Below, one piece after another: positions 1 through 8,330 of a stretch of 61,223 nt of DNA. Under the pieces are notes generated by a model. That model saw nothing but the letters and a program-made list of their open reading frames with translations. It did no database searches and had not been told where the DNA came from. Location of the stretch: positions 1 through 61,223 of the forward strand of contig UQRP01000011.1 of NCBI GenBank assembly GCA_900543585.1, given 5' to 3'. The stretch is from an uncultured Prevotella sp. (GTDB taxonomy: Bacteria; Bacteroidota; Bacteroidia; Bacteroidales; Bacteroidaceae). A program made the position numbers and the translations under genes. The first letter of the stretch is position 1; each line of letters opens with the position of its first letter.

Positions 1-621
1 GACGGCGATAAGGAGTTGCTGTCGGAGTTTACCGATTACCTGCGGCAGATGCCGAAGGCCAGCAAATACGGCGTATTGAAAACCGGAGGGCGGTTAAGCG
101 CCAATTCGGTTGTTTCCTATTACGGTACTTTGAGAACGGCCATCAACCGTGCCTACAAAGAGGGAATCATTACCGTCAATCCGACCAAAGAGTTCGATTT
201 CGCAAGTAAAGTGCGGCAGGAGCCGAGCCGCCGCGAGTATCTGACAATCGACGAATTGAAAACGCTGATAAATACCGAGTGCCGGCACGAGATCGTCAAG
301 CGGGCTTTTCTGTTCAGCTGTCTGTGCGGGTTGCGCGTAAGCGACATTCGCAAATTGAGGTGGTGCGACTTACAACGGAGCGGCGGGCGTGTCCGTATCG
401 AAATCACGATGCAGAAAACCAAAGAACCGCTTTACCTGCCGATTTCGGACGAGGCGTTGAAATGGCTGCCGGAGCGCGGCGAGGCGAACGACAGTGATTA
501 TATCTTTCCGCTGACGCACGAGGGAACGGTGAATGATACGCTGCAACACTGGGCGAAAGTCGCCGGAATAACCAAACACATCTCGTTTCATATCTGGAGA
601 CATCCAAGTTCTACTTTCTAA
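1..621 (+). pseudogene. Tyrosine recombinase/integrase, broken at both ends
   Basis: Phage/ICE-type tyrosine integrase. The frame is open at the first base of the window, so the N-terminus lies outside. An N-terminal SAM-like core-binding part is followed by a catalytic domain with the first active-site Arg in CGLRVSDI and a Lys in the beta-hairpin (MQKTKE). The HxxR box is recognisable as HIWR. The frame then stops after HPSSTF, whereas the family continues for about 50 residues through the H/W position and the nucleophilic Tyr. No continuation is visible in the other frames. It points toward and lies beside the 3' end of tRNA-Lys, the classic insertion site, so it is probably the remnant of an integrated element. 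It is unlikely to be active. An assembly break is an alternative cause of the truncation. Confidence 0.8.
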
Positions 622-675
622 TTGAGATACAATCAATTAAAGTCCTCATTCTCTTAAATGGGTAACGATTTGGTA

Positions 676-718
676 ACGAAAGTGTGTCTTTTTGTGACCT
701 TTCGTGTCTTAGGTCACA
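676..718. repeat. Nested short inverted repeats between integrase and tRNA-Lys
   Basis: Two inverted repeats interlock here: ACGAAAG (676-682) with CTTTCGT (699-705), and TGTGACCT (693-700) with AGGTCACA (711-718). Just upstream GGTAACGA occurs twice (661 and 672). Such short repeats beside an integrase and a tRNA 3' end fit recombinase arm-type or core sites, but this is inference only. The rest of 622-728 holds no gene that I can see. Confidence 0.35.
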
Positions 719-728
719 GACATTATAC

Positions 729-767
729 AAAAAAAAACTCCTACAATATCAAGGTATTGTAGGAGTT
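729..767 (-). terminator. Rho-independent terminator of tRNA-Lys
   Basis: A perfect 13-bp stem (736-748 with 755-767, 6-nt loop) is followed on the minus strand by nine T residues (729-737 read in reverse). It sits 35 bp beyond the tRNA 3' end in the right orientation to end the tRNA transcript. Confidence 0.85.
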
Positions 768-801
768 GTACATTTACTGTCCATTTCTGTCCAGCGTTTT
801 G

Positions 802-874
802 TGATCCCGCTGGGGCTCGAACCCAGGACCCCAACATTAAAAGTGTTGTGCTCTACCAGCTGAGCTACGGAATC
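802..874 (-). tRNA. tRNA-Lys (anticodon TTT)
   Basis: Read on the minus strand, this forms a full cloverleaf. The acceptor stem is GATTCCG paired with CGGGATC (one G-T pair), the D-arm contains AGCTCAGCTGGTAGAGC, the anticodon stem CAACA/TGTTG encloses loop CTTTTAA with anticodon TTT, and the T-arm has GGTTCGAGCC. Discriminator A is at 802 and CCA is not fully encoded. A promoter lies upstream (910-941) and a terminator downstream (729-767). Its 3' end faces the broken integrase, so it is the likely attachment site. Confidence 0.95.
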
Positions 875-909
875 ATCCGCGCCAATCCGGAGTTATCCGT
901 TTTGGTGGT

Positions 910-941
910 GCAAATGTATAGAAAATTTTTGTTTTGCCAAA
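910..941 (-). promoter_or_regulatory. Promoter of tRNA-Lys
   Basis: On the minus strand a -33 TTTG (938-941) is followed after 19 bp by TACATTTGC (910-918), the Bacteroidota primary sigma consensus. It lies about 36 bp upstream of the mature tRNA 5' end and overlaps the divergent promoter at 928-959. Confidence 0.7.
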
Positions 942-959
942 ATAAAACGATATTTTTGT
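928..959 (+). promoter_or_regulatory. Promoter of the saccharopine-dehydrogenase-like gene
   Basis: TTTG (928-931), 19-bp spacer, then TATTTTTGT (951-959), matching the Bacteroidota -33/-7 pattern. It lies 43 bp before the ATG at 1003 and interleaves with the tRNA-Lys promoter on the other strand. Confidence 0.65.
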
Positions 960-1002
960 ACGGAATATTGATTATCGTAAATCTTAAAACAAGATAAATT
1001 TT

Positions 1003-2193
1003 ATGTGTAAAGCTCTGATTATCGGCGCAGGAGGCGTAGGTACCGTCGTGGCGCAGAAAATTGCTGCCAATCCGATTTTTTCGGACGTGATGCTGGCCAG
1101 CCGAACGAAAGCGAAGTGTGATGCCATTGCTGCGGCAATCGGCGGGGACCGGGTGAAGACTGCGCAGGTCGATGCCGACAATGTAGCCGATTTGTGCGAG
1201 TTGTTTCGGGCTTTCAAGCCCGATATCGTGGTGAACGTGGCGCTGCCGTACCAGGATCTGACCATCATGGACGCCTGCCTGGAGTGCGGGGTGAACTACC
1301 TCGATACAGCCAATTACGAACCCAAGGACGAGGCGCATTTCGAGTATTCGTGGCAGTGGGCCTATCAGGAGCGCTTCAAGGAGAAAGGGCTGACGGCTAT
1401 TCTGGGCTGCGGCTTCGATCCGGGAGTGACAGCTATTTTCACCGCCTATGCCGCCAAACACCATTTCGACGAGATTCACTACCTCGATATCGTGGACTGC
1501 AACGCCGGCAATCACGGCATGGCTTTCGCCACGAATTTCAACCCGGAAATCAATATCCGCGAGATTACACAGAACGGACGTTATTATGAAAACGGGAAAT
1601 GGGTAACTACCGGTCCTCTGGAAATTCATAAGGACCTGACTTATCCGAATATCGGTCCACGTGATTCATACCTTCTATATCATGAGGAACTGGAATCATT
1701 GGTAAAACATTTCCCGACTATCAAACGTGCACGTTTCTGGATGACATTCGGACAAGAGTACCTGACCCACCTGCGTGTTATCCAAAACATCGGCATGGCC
1801 CGCATTGATGAGGTAGAATACAACGGCATGAAAATCGTTCCGCTGCAATTCCTGAAAGCCGTACTCCCCAACCCGCAGGATTTGGGCGAGAATTACGAAG
1901 GCGAAACCTCTATCGGTTGCCGTATCCGCGGCTTGAAAGACGGCAAAGAACACACCTATTATATATATAACAATTGCAGCCACCAAGAAGCTTACAAGGA
2001 GACAGGCATGCAGGGCGTGAGCTATACCACCGGCGTACCGGCCATGACGGGCGCCATGATGTTCCTCAAGGGTATCTGGAAGAAGCCCGGAGTATGGAAT
2101 GTCGAAGAGTTCGACCCGGATCCATTCCTCAAAGTCCTCGCTGAACAGGGACTGCCCTGGCATGAGGAGTTTGACAAAGACATCGAATTGTAA
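1003..2193 (+). CDS. Saccharopine dehydrogenase family protein (carboxynorspermidine synthase-like)
   Basis: NAD(P)-dependent reductase of 396 residues. The N-terminal Rossmann motif GAGGVGTVV (about residues 7-15) begins a nucleotide-binding domain; the middle carries the family segment GCGFDPGVTAIF. Length and motifs fit carboxynorspermidine synthase/saccharopine dehydrogenase-like enzymes of Bacteroidota, which act in polyamine synthesis; the substrate cannot be told from sequence. The ATG follows a good promoter. recA follows 21 bp downstream on the same strand. Codon use changes inside the gene: G/C-ending and Alistipes-like to about 1560, more mixed to about 2000, then like the genes that follow, although the protein reads through coherently. 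The gene could be a join between two related orthologues. Confidence 0.8.
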   Translation: MCKALIIGAGGVGTVVAQKIAANPIFSDVMLASRTKAKCDAIAAAIGGDRVKTAQVDADNVADLCELFRAFKPDIVVNVALPYQDLTIMDACLECGVNYLDTANYEPKDEAHFEYSWQWAYQERFKEKGLTAILGCGFDPGVTAIFTAYAAKHHFDEIHYLDIVDCNAGNHGMAFATNFNPEINIREITQNGRYYENGKWVTTGPLEIHKDLTYPNIGPRDSYLLYHEELESLVKHFPTIKRARFWMTFGQEYLTHLRVIQNIGMARIDEVEYNGMKIVPLQFLKAVLPNPQDLGENYEGETSIGCRIRGLKDGKEHTYYIYNNCSHQEAYKETGMQGVSYTTGVPAMTGAMMFLKGIWKKPGVWNVEEFDPDPFLKVLAEQGLPWHEEFDKDIEL

Positions 2194-2214
2194 ACAGCAA
2201 ACCCATCAGAGATA

Positions 2215-3261
2215 ATGGCAAAAACAGAAGAACAACTCGCGGCTGAGAAAGCCGAGAAGGAAAAGGCGGAGAAAGAGGCCAAGATGAAGGCCCTCCAGTC
2301 CGCTATGAGCAAGATAGAGAAAGATTTCGGTAAAGGCTCCATCATGCGGATGGGCGACGAGAAGGTGGAGAATGTGGATGTCATCCCCACGGGCTCCATC
2401 GGTCTCAACGTGGCCTTGGGCGTTGGCGGCTATCCCCGCGGCAGAGTGATAGAAATCTATGGCCCGGAGTCGTCGGGTAAGACCACGTTGGCCATCCATG
2501 CCATCGCCGAGGCGCAGAAGCAGGGCGGCATCGCGGCCTTCATCGACGCCGAGCATGCCTTCGACCGCTTCTATGCGGAGAAGTTGGGCGTCGACGTTGA
2601 CAACCTCTGGATTTCACAGCCCGACAACGGTGAGCAGGCTCTGCAGATTGCCGACCAGCTCATCTCTTCGTCGGCCATCGACATCCTCGTCATCGACTCT
2701 GTAGCTGCACTCACGCCAAAGAAGGAGATAGAAGGCGAGATGGGCGACTCCGCCGTAGGCCTCCAGGCCCGACTCATGAGCCAGGCTCTGCGCAAACTCA
2801 CGGCAACCATCGCCAAGACCAACACCTGCTGCATCTTCATCAACCAGCTGCGTGAGAAGATAGGCATCATGTTTGGCAACCCCGAGACCACAACGGGCGG
2901 TAACGCACTGAAGTTTTACGCCAGCGTCAGACTCGACATCCGTCGTGTCACCTCCATCAAGGATGGTGAGAATGTCCTCGGCAACCATGTACGCGTGAAG
3001 GTCGTGAAGAATAAGGTGGCGCCGCCTTTCCGCAAGGCGGAGTTCGACATCCTCTTCGGACAGGGCATCAACAAGGTGGGCGAGGTTCTCGACTTAGGTG
3101 TCGACTACAATATCATCAATAAGAGCGGAAGCTGGTTCAGCTACAATGGCTCCAAACTCGGACAGGGCCGCGACGCCACACTGGCCTTGCTGCGTGACAA
3201 CCCTGAGCTCAGTGAGGAGATAGAGAAGCTCATCATGGAGAAAATCAAGGAGAGCGAGTGA
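2215..3261 (+). CDS. recA: RecA recombinase
   Basis: DNA strand-exchange and SOS co-protease of 348 residues, the usual length. The Walker A box GPESSGKT is at residues 83-90, and the Walker B region reads DILVIDSVAAL. The family segments FINQLREKIG and GNALKFYASVRLDIRR follow. The first 25 residues form a Lys/Glu-rich extension before the conserved core begins at MSKIEKDFGKG. It follows the saccharopine-dehydrogenase-like gene closely and ends before a strong terminator at 3302, so these two may form a transcript. Confidence 0.98.
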   Translation: MAKTEEQLAAEKAEKEKAEKEAKMKALQSAMSKIEKDFGKGSIMRMGDEKVENVDVIPTGSIGLNVALGVGGYPRGRVIEIYGPESSGKTTLAIHAIAEAQKQGGIAAFIDAEHAFDRFYAEKLGVDVDNLWISQPDNGEQALQIADQLISSSAIDILVIDSVAALTPKKEIEGEMGDSAVGLQARLMSQALRKLTATIAKTNTCCIFINQLREKIGIMFGNPETTTGGNALKFYASVRLDIRRVTSIKDGENVLGNHVRVKVVKNKVAPPFRKAEFDILFGQGINKVGEVLDLGVDYNIINKSGSWFSYNGSKLGQGRDATLALLRDNPELSEEIEKLIMEKIKESE

Positions 3262-3301
3262 GGACTACGAGCTTTGTACAAATTGAAGTAATATTTATCA
3301 A

Positions 3302-3336
3302 AAAGGAAACTACATGCAGTAGTTTCCTTTTTTTTT
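3302..3336 (+). terminator. Rho-independent terminator after recA
   Basis: A perfect 12-bp stem AAAGGAAACTAC (3302-3313) / GTAGTTTCCTTT (3319-3330) with a 5-nt loop runs directly into nine T residues (3328-3336). It separates recA from the kinase-AraC gene. Confidence 0.93.
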
Positions 3337-3367
3337 CTTTCCTTTGCAGCGCAAAAACGACAAGAGC

Positions 3368-4366
3368 ATGACAAAAGGCACCATCCTCACCATCACCGGC
3401 AGTGACGCCACGGGGGAGTCGGGTATCCAAGCCGACATCCGCACCATCAGCGCCTTAGGCTGTGTGGCCCTCTCGGCCATCACCTCGGTGACCATGCAGA
3501 ACACCATCGGTATCCAGGAGTTCTACGACATCCCCGCACCTGTCGTCGGCGGGCAGATAGAGGCCATCGTCAACGATGTGCAGCCCCAGGCCGTGAAGAT
3601 AGGCATGGTCAGGCGCAGCGAGACCCTCGACGTCATCGTCAGGGCTCTCAGAAGCTATCGCCCCGACTTCGTCATCTACGACCCCCTGCTCTTCTCCAGC
3701 CGCGGTGACCGACTCATGGGCGACGACATGCTCCGCCATATCCAGACGCAGCTCCTGCCTCTCTGCACCGCCATCGTCGTCAACCGTCATGACGCACGCC
3801 AAATTTTAGGCGACGCCATCCGTCCAAACGTCTTCTTCATCGACGATGCCACCTGCCACGGCTTGGCCAACGGCTTCTCCTCGTCGTTGGCCGCCTACCT
3901 CTGTAAGGGTCTAAGTCTCGACGACGCCGTGGACCACGCCCACACTTTCAGCCGTCATCAGTGTGCTTCCGTCACCACCCTGCAAGGCCGTGGCAGCCAG
4001 CTCTACAATGACTTCATCCGGCTCGTCAAGCAGCATTTCGCCCTCAACAGCGACGTGGCCTTCTATGCCGACCAACTCAATGTGGGCAGCGCCTACCTCG
4101 GACAAGTCTGCCGACGCATCGCCGGACGCAATCCCAAGGCCATCATCGATGAATACATCCTCAATGATGCCCAGCGCATGCTCACCACCTCGGAGGTCAG
4201 CATCCAGGAGATAGCGGCCCGTCTCGGCTTCTCGTCCCAGGCCCATCTCTCACGCTTTTTCAAAAAGTTGACGGGGCTCTCGCCGAGCGCCTATCGCGAA
4301 GAGCGACACAGCCAAGAAGAAGACCAATACAGCCAAGAATCAAAGGATAACAACCGCGAACCTTGA
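3368..4366 (+). CDS. ThiD/PdxK-like ribokinase-fold domain fused to AraC-type DNA-binding domain
   Basis: 332 residues. Residues 1-220 align with hydroxymethylpyrimidine/pyridoxal kinases of the ThiD type: TGSDATGESGIQAD near the start, the SVTMQNTIG segment, a DPLL motif, and the C-terminal strand before FIRLV. The ThiD active-site motif HGTGC is replaced by HGLANG (residues 164-169), so the catalytic Cys and anion-hole Gly are lost and kinase activity is doubtful. Residues 224-315 form an AraC two-helix-turn-helix domain (QEIAARLGFSSQAHLSRFFKK). pdxS and pdxT follow 17 bp downstream in the same direction, so I infer a PLP or pyridoxal sensor regulating PLP synthesis. ATG 3368 is chosen because the upstream in-frame start is TTG inside a weak -7 box (TTCCTTTGC, 3339-3347). 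A working kinase with an added regulator domain is the alternative. Confidence 0.85.
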   Translation: MTKGTILTITGSDATGESGIQADIRTISALGCVALSAITSVTMQNTIGIQEFYDIPAPVVGGQIEAIVNDVQPQAVKIGMVRRSETLDVIVRALRSYRPDFVIYDPLLFSSRGDRLMGDDMLRHIQTQLLPLCTAIVVNRHDARQILGDAIRPNVFFIDDATCHGLANGFSSSLAAYLCKGLSLDDAVDHAHTFSRHQCASVTTLQGRGSQLYNDFIRLVKQHFALNSDVAFYADQLNVGSAYLGQVCRRIAGRNPKAIIDEYILNDAQRMLTTSEVSIQEIAARLGFSSQAHLSRFFKKLTGLSPSAYREERHSQEEDQYSQESKDNNREP

Positions 4367-4383
4367 TTATAAGAACTAAGATA

Positions 4384-5256
4384 ATGGAAGACAGACAACA
4401 ACTCAACCGCAACCTTGCACAGATGCTCAAGGGCGGTGTCATCATGGACGTTACCACCCCCGAGCAGGCTAAGATTGCCGAGGCTGCCGGCGCCTGCGCC
4501 GTCATGGCCTTGGAGCGCATCCCCGCCGACATCCGGGCAGCCGGTGGCGTAGCACGCATGAGCGACCCGAAGATGATTAAAGGCATTCAGAAAGCGGTGT
4601 CGATACCCGTCATGGCTAAATGCCGTATCGGACATATCGCCGAGGCGCAGATTCTGCAAGCCATAGAGATAGACTACATCGACGAGAGCGAGGTGCTGAG
4701 CCCCGCTGACGACGTCTACCACATCGACAAGACAAAGTTCAAGGTGCCTTTCGTCTGTGGTGCCCGCAACCTCAGCGAGGCCCTGCGGCGTATCGCTGAG
4801 GGTGCCACGATGATCCGTACCAAAGGCGAGCCCGGCACGGGCGATGTCGTCCAGGCCGTGAAGCACATGCGACTCATGCAAAGCGAGATACGCCGCCTAA
4901 CCAACATGGCTGAGGACGAACTCTTCGAAGCGGCTAAAAACTTGCAGGCGCCCTACGACCTCGTGAAGTATGTCCACGACCACGGCAAGCTCCCCGTCGT
5001 CAACTTCGCCGCCGGTGGTGTGGCCACACCTGCCGACGCTGCCCTGATGATGCAACTCGGAGCGGAGGGCGTCTTCGTAGGTTCGGGAATCTTCAAGAGT
5101 GGCAACCCCGCCAAGCGCGCTGCTGCCATCGTACAGGCCGTCACCAACTACAACGACCCCGTCAAGCTCGCCGAGCTCTCCGAGGACCTCGGACCTGCCA
5201 TGGTGGGTATCAATGAAGAAGAGATTAAGGTGCTCATGGCAGAGAGAGGAAAATAA
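4384..5256 (+). CDS. pdxS: Pyridoxal 5'-phosphate synthase subunit PdxS
   Basis: Synthase subunit of the DXP-independent PLP pathway, a (beta/alpha)8 barrel that condenses ribose 5-phosphate, glyceraldehyde 3-phosphate and ammonia. 290 residues, the usual length. The family signature runs from LKGGVIMDV at the start through AVMALERIPADIR, with the catalytic Lys in MAKCRIGH; phosphate-binding segments are GEPGTGDV and GAEGVFVGSGIF. The start is the ATG at 4384, giving the conserved N-terminus. pdxT begins 1 bp after the stop codon, as expected for subunits that assemble into a 12+12 complex. Confidence 0.97.
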   Translation: MEDRQQLNRNLAQMLKGGVIMDVTTPEQAKIAEAAGACAVMALERIPADIRAAGGVARMSDPKMIKGIQKAVSIPVMAKCRIGHIAEAQILQAIEIDYIDESEVLSPADDVYHIDKTKFKVPFVCGARNLSEALRRIAEGATMIRTKGEPGTGDVVQAVKHMRLMQSEIRRLTNMAEDELFEAAKNLQAPYDLVKYVHDHGKLPVVNFAAGGVATPADAALMMQLGAEGVFVGSGIFKSGNPAKRAAAIVQAVTNYNDPVKLAELSEDLGPAMVGINEEEIKVLMAERGK

Positions 5257-5257
5257 T

Positions 5258-5866
5258 ATGACAGACACTTTCACATCCGTTCCTGCCGGAGCCCACACCC
5301 TGCAGATTGCCGTCATGGCGCTGCAGGGCGCTTTCATAGAACATGAGAAGATGCTCCAACGCCTTGGCGCAGAGACCTTCGAGGTCAGACAGCTCAGCGA
5401 CTGGCAGCGACACAAGGATGGCGTCATCCTCCCCGGCGGCGAGTCTACGACACAGCTCAAACTCCTGCGCGACCTCGGACTCTTAGAGCCCCTGCGCCAC
5501 GACATCGAGGCCGGGCTACCCGTCTTCGGCACCTGCGCCGGACTCATTCTCCTGGCAAAGGACGTCGAGGGCGAGGACTTCGACAGAATCTCCACCATGG
5601 ACATCACCGTGCGCCGCAATGCCTACGGCCGACAACTCGGCAGCTTCTACACCGAGGCACCCCTTCAGGGCGTGGGCACGGTGCCCATGACCTTCATCCG
5701 TGCACCCTATATCGACAGTGTTCAGGGTGAAGCCGAGGCCTTGGCCGTCGTCGACAAGCATATCGTGGCCGCTCGACAGGGTCGCCAGCTCGTCACGGCT
5801 TTCCACCCCGAGCTCAACGACAACACCCGCGTCCACGACTTCTTCCTCCACATGATTACTTCTTAA
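5258..5866 (+). CDS. pdxT: Pyridoxal 5'-phosphate synthase glutaminase subunit PdxT
   Basis: Class I glutaminase that feeds ammonia to PdxS. 202 residues, close to family length. Motifs include VMALQGAFIEHEKML, the oxyanion segment LPGGESTT, the nucleophile Cys in FGTCAGLILLA, and the His-Glu pair in TAFHPELNDN. The three catalytic residues are all present, so the enzyme should be active. Its 3' end overlaps the convergent AlbA_2 gene by 11 bp. Confidence 0.97.
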   Translation: MTDTFTSVPAGAHTLQIAVMALQGAFIEHEKMLQRLGAETFEVRQLSDWQRHKDGVILPGGESTTQLKLLRDLGLLEPLRHDIEAGLPVFGTCAGLILLAKDVEGEDFDRISTMDITVRRNAYGRQLGSFYTEAPLQGVGTVPMTFIRAPYIDSVQGEAEALAVVDKHIVAARQGRQLVTAFHPELNDNTRVHDFFLHMITS

Positions 5867-8300
5867 GTCCCTTGCGCTCCCTGACGAGCTTCATCAGCTT
5901 GTCGTCCATTCCTACGCTAGCACCCGACGTGCGGTAGTAGGAGCGGGCGATATCGTCAGGGAGATAGTCGTCACGGAAGGAGACGATGCCGTCCATATAG
6001 GGATGCACCTGGATGCGCAGCAGGTCGTCGCCCTCGTTGTTGTGCTCAATGACGTAGTTGACGACGGTGGAGGTGACGTCGAGGCCTTCCACATTATGGT
6101 CGTCGATGAAAGCATTGTCGATGAAGGTCTTCACATACAGCCGGTAGCTGTCCATGGTCTGACTACTGATAAAGCGGTGAAGGAAGAGATAGTTCAGGTC
6201 ATTCTTCAAGCCACACGCCATACCGCTGTCGTTGACACCGAGTAGCAACTCACCGCCGGAGACGGTATTGAGGAAGCCGCACACAGCCTTCAAGATAGCC
6301 CACCGCTGCTTGACGAGGTCGGCGCGCATGTTGTTGTGCGGTGGGAAAACAACAGAGGTCTTGAACTCCAGCGTGTCGCTCTCCTCACCATAGTCGGTAT
6401 AGTCGCGGTTGATATTCCGGTAGATGTCGGCCACACCGATATAGTCGGCGATATTCTTCTTGATGCGGTTCATCTGCGCAGGCTGTAACTTTCCCCGCAA
6501 GACATTCGAGGCGCTGACCATCTCCGAGAGGTAGTCGATATCGATGGTATGTCCGGGCGAGAGCTGCAGCTTCTCCACGTTCATGTCCTGGTATTTGCAC
6601 AGTTGCTCCACGATACCCTTCTCATTGCGCAATGCGGGCAGAGTGGGCAGCCGGTCGTCGTCGCGCATGCTCAGCGTCGAAGCCGTGACGTCACCCAAGG
6701 CAAAGTGCACCAAGCACTCCTCATAGCGCATCTGCTGCGCCAGAAAAGCCTCACTCTGCTCGTCGCCAAGGACCGTGGAGAGGAAGCGAGCGGCAAAGAG
6801 GAAGAGGTAGCGCTGCGTGCTGCTCCCCACCAACTGCGAATAGCGGTAGAAGGTGTTCACCAACAGCGGACCGGGATTGGAGAAGGTCTCCGAGGGCCGC
6901 ACAGCGGCTGTCTCGACAGGCGCCTCATAGTAGTATTCCAAGAATTCGTCCAAGAAAGTGTTGCGGGCCTTCTCCAAGAACTCATTGCGAAAGCCTGTGA
7001 ACGTTGGTGGCTCACTGGTGACATACCGGCCATTGACGACCCAGTTGCCGCTGTTGTCCTTCTTCGACTCATTGATGCGGATTCTCACCGCCTGGTCATT
7101 GTCCACAGCTTGCTGTGTCTCCTCGTCCAAGGCGCCGAGGATGTTCACCTGCACACCCTTGTCGGTGAGCCAACGATGACCCTTACCACCGGAATAGGGC
7201 ATGAGATAAACGGCATCGCACGACTCGTTGGGCAGGTTCTCTATATAGAGGTCGTTGAAATCCTTGAAAATCTGCGAGTCGATGATAAACTCATATCCGC
7301 CTTTGTCGTTGATGCGCACTTTTAGCGTGTCGCCCTCGCGCACGGTGTTGACAATACTCTCCTTGGTGATGACAAAGGCTCCGTAGAGACTGAAAATCTT
7401 AAACGGCATAAAAAGGTTGCCGCGTACCGGCACATAGTCTGCATCAATGCTCTCACACAGGATATAGCCAAATTTATTCGACACCACCCTGACAATGAGC
7501 TCATCGCCGACCTCATACGTCTTCAACTCCTTTTTCAGGCTCGGCGCCACATTGCCCAACGACCGCAGCATATCGGTGCAGGTGTCTATCAGCTCGGGAA
7601 ACTCTGTCTTGTTCGTACGCTCCAACTTCTTCACCATGACGCGCGTATTGCAATGCAAATCAAACTGCACCTGCTTCTCGCTCTTGTCATAGTCGGCTTT
7701 GTTCATCGGCGCCAGCACCAAAGCGTCGTTGTCAATGACCAAGAGGCCTTTGCCTTCCAAATAATGCTCATTGCGATCCTCGGGAATATTAAATCTTGTT
7801 TTTACTATCTTTTGACAAAATAAGGACAAGGCATAGGTGGGCAAATTGTTGATATCATCCCAAGAAAATCCATAGACCACGACGTCATAGCCTGCCGCAC
7901 AGCTTACCGCCACCTGGCGCATGTCCTCCAACATCGCCAAATCGGGTTTTTCCTCCACCTCCAACAAGATATTGCAAAGGGTCAGCAAGATGCGGTCATC
8001 GCTCAAGCCTTTCTTCTGTGCCGCCAGGAGGTAAGCTGCCATCAGACCCACATGCTTCTTCAAGTCTTCGTCGCTCCATTGCGGAGCCGTATAGTTATAG
8101 ACATTGTCGTCGGCCATGGACTGGCTGATGTCGCCCACTACTTCTTTCAGACAATCGTAAGTCTTGTTGAAATCACTCTCCGGACTTTCGTCTTGAGCAT
8201 AGTGATAACCGCGAAGATAAGGCAATAGGGTATCATAATTGTCTATTACATATTCTTTCCTTACTTTTAGCCAAAATGTGGGTTGTTGTGGTGTAAACAT
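5856..8300 (-). CDS. Large protein with C-terminal AlbA_2 (Schlafen-type) domain, function unknown
   Basis: 814 residues. Only the C-terminal part is recognisable: from about residue 650, TLEFKTSVVFPP and ILKAVCGFLNTVSGGELLLGVNDSG match the AlbA_2/Schlafen domain, a fold found in nucleic-acid-binding or nuclease-related proteins, often with regulatory or defence roles. Around residues 260-360 there are strand-rich stretches (EVGDELIVRVVSNKFGYILCE) that could be OB- or S1-like nucleic-acid-binding folds; this is inference. The rest is unrecognised. No signal peptide or membrane segment is seen, so it is probably cytoplasmic. A TAACTTTGT promoter lies 31 bp upstream. Composition matches its neighbours. 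Confidence 0.7.
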   Translation of the reverse strand: MFTPQQPTFWLKVRKEYVIDNYDTLLPYLRGYHYAQDESPESDFNKTYDCLKEVVGDISQSMADDNVYNYTAPQWSDEDLKKHVGLMAAYLLAAQKKGLSDDRILLTLCNILLEVEEKPDLAMLEDMRQVAVSCAAGYDVVVYGFSWDDINNLPTYALSLFCQKIVKTRFNIPEDRNEHYLEGKGLLVIDNDALVLAPMNKADYDKSEKQVQFDLHCNTRVMVKKLERTNKTEFPELIDTCTDMLRSLGNVAPSLKKELKTYEVGDELIVRVVSNKFGYILCESIDADYVPVRGNLFMPFKIFSLYGAFVITKESIVNTVREGDTLKVRINDKGGYEFIIDSQIFKDFNDLYIENLPNESCDAVYLMPYSGGKGHRWLTDKGVQVNILGALDEETQQAVDNDQAVRIRINESKKDNSGNWVVNGRYVTSEPPTFTGFRNEFLEKARNTFLDEFLEYYYEAPVETAAVRPSETFSNPGPLLVNTFYRYSQLVGSSTQRYLFLFAARFLSTVLGDEQSEAFLAQQMRYEECLVHFALGDVTASTLSMRDDDRLPTLPALRNEKGIVEQLCKYQDMNVEKLQLSPGHTIDIDYLSEMVSASNVLRGKLQPAQMNRIKKNIADYIGVADIYRNINRDYTDYGEESDTLEFKTSVVFPPHNNMRADLVKQRWAILKAVCGFLNTVSGGELLLGVNDSGMACGLKNDLNYLFLHRFISSQTMDSYRLYVKTFIDNAFIDDHNVEGLDVTSTVVNYVIEHNNEGDDLLRIQVHPYMDGIVSFRDDYLPDDIARSYYRTSGASVGMDDKLMKLVRERKGLKK

Positions 8301-8330
8301 AATAATAAGTATTTTTAATTAGTAATTTCC

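Noticed and set aside
3344..3367. Earlier start for the kinase-AraC protein
   Set aside because: The codon is TTG inside a likely -7 box, and family similarity begins at the ATG at 3368.
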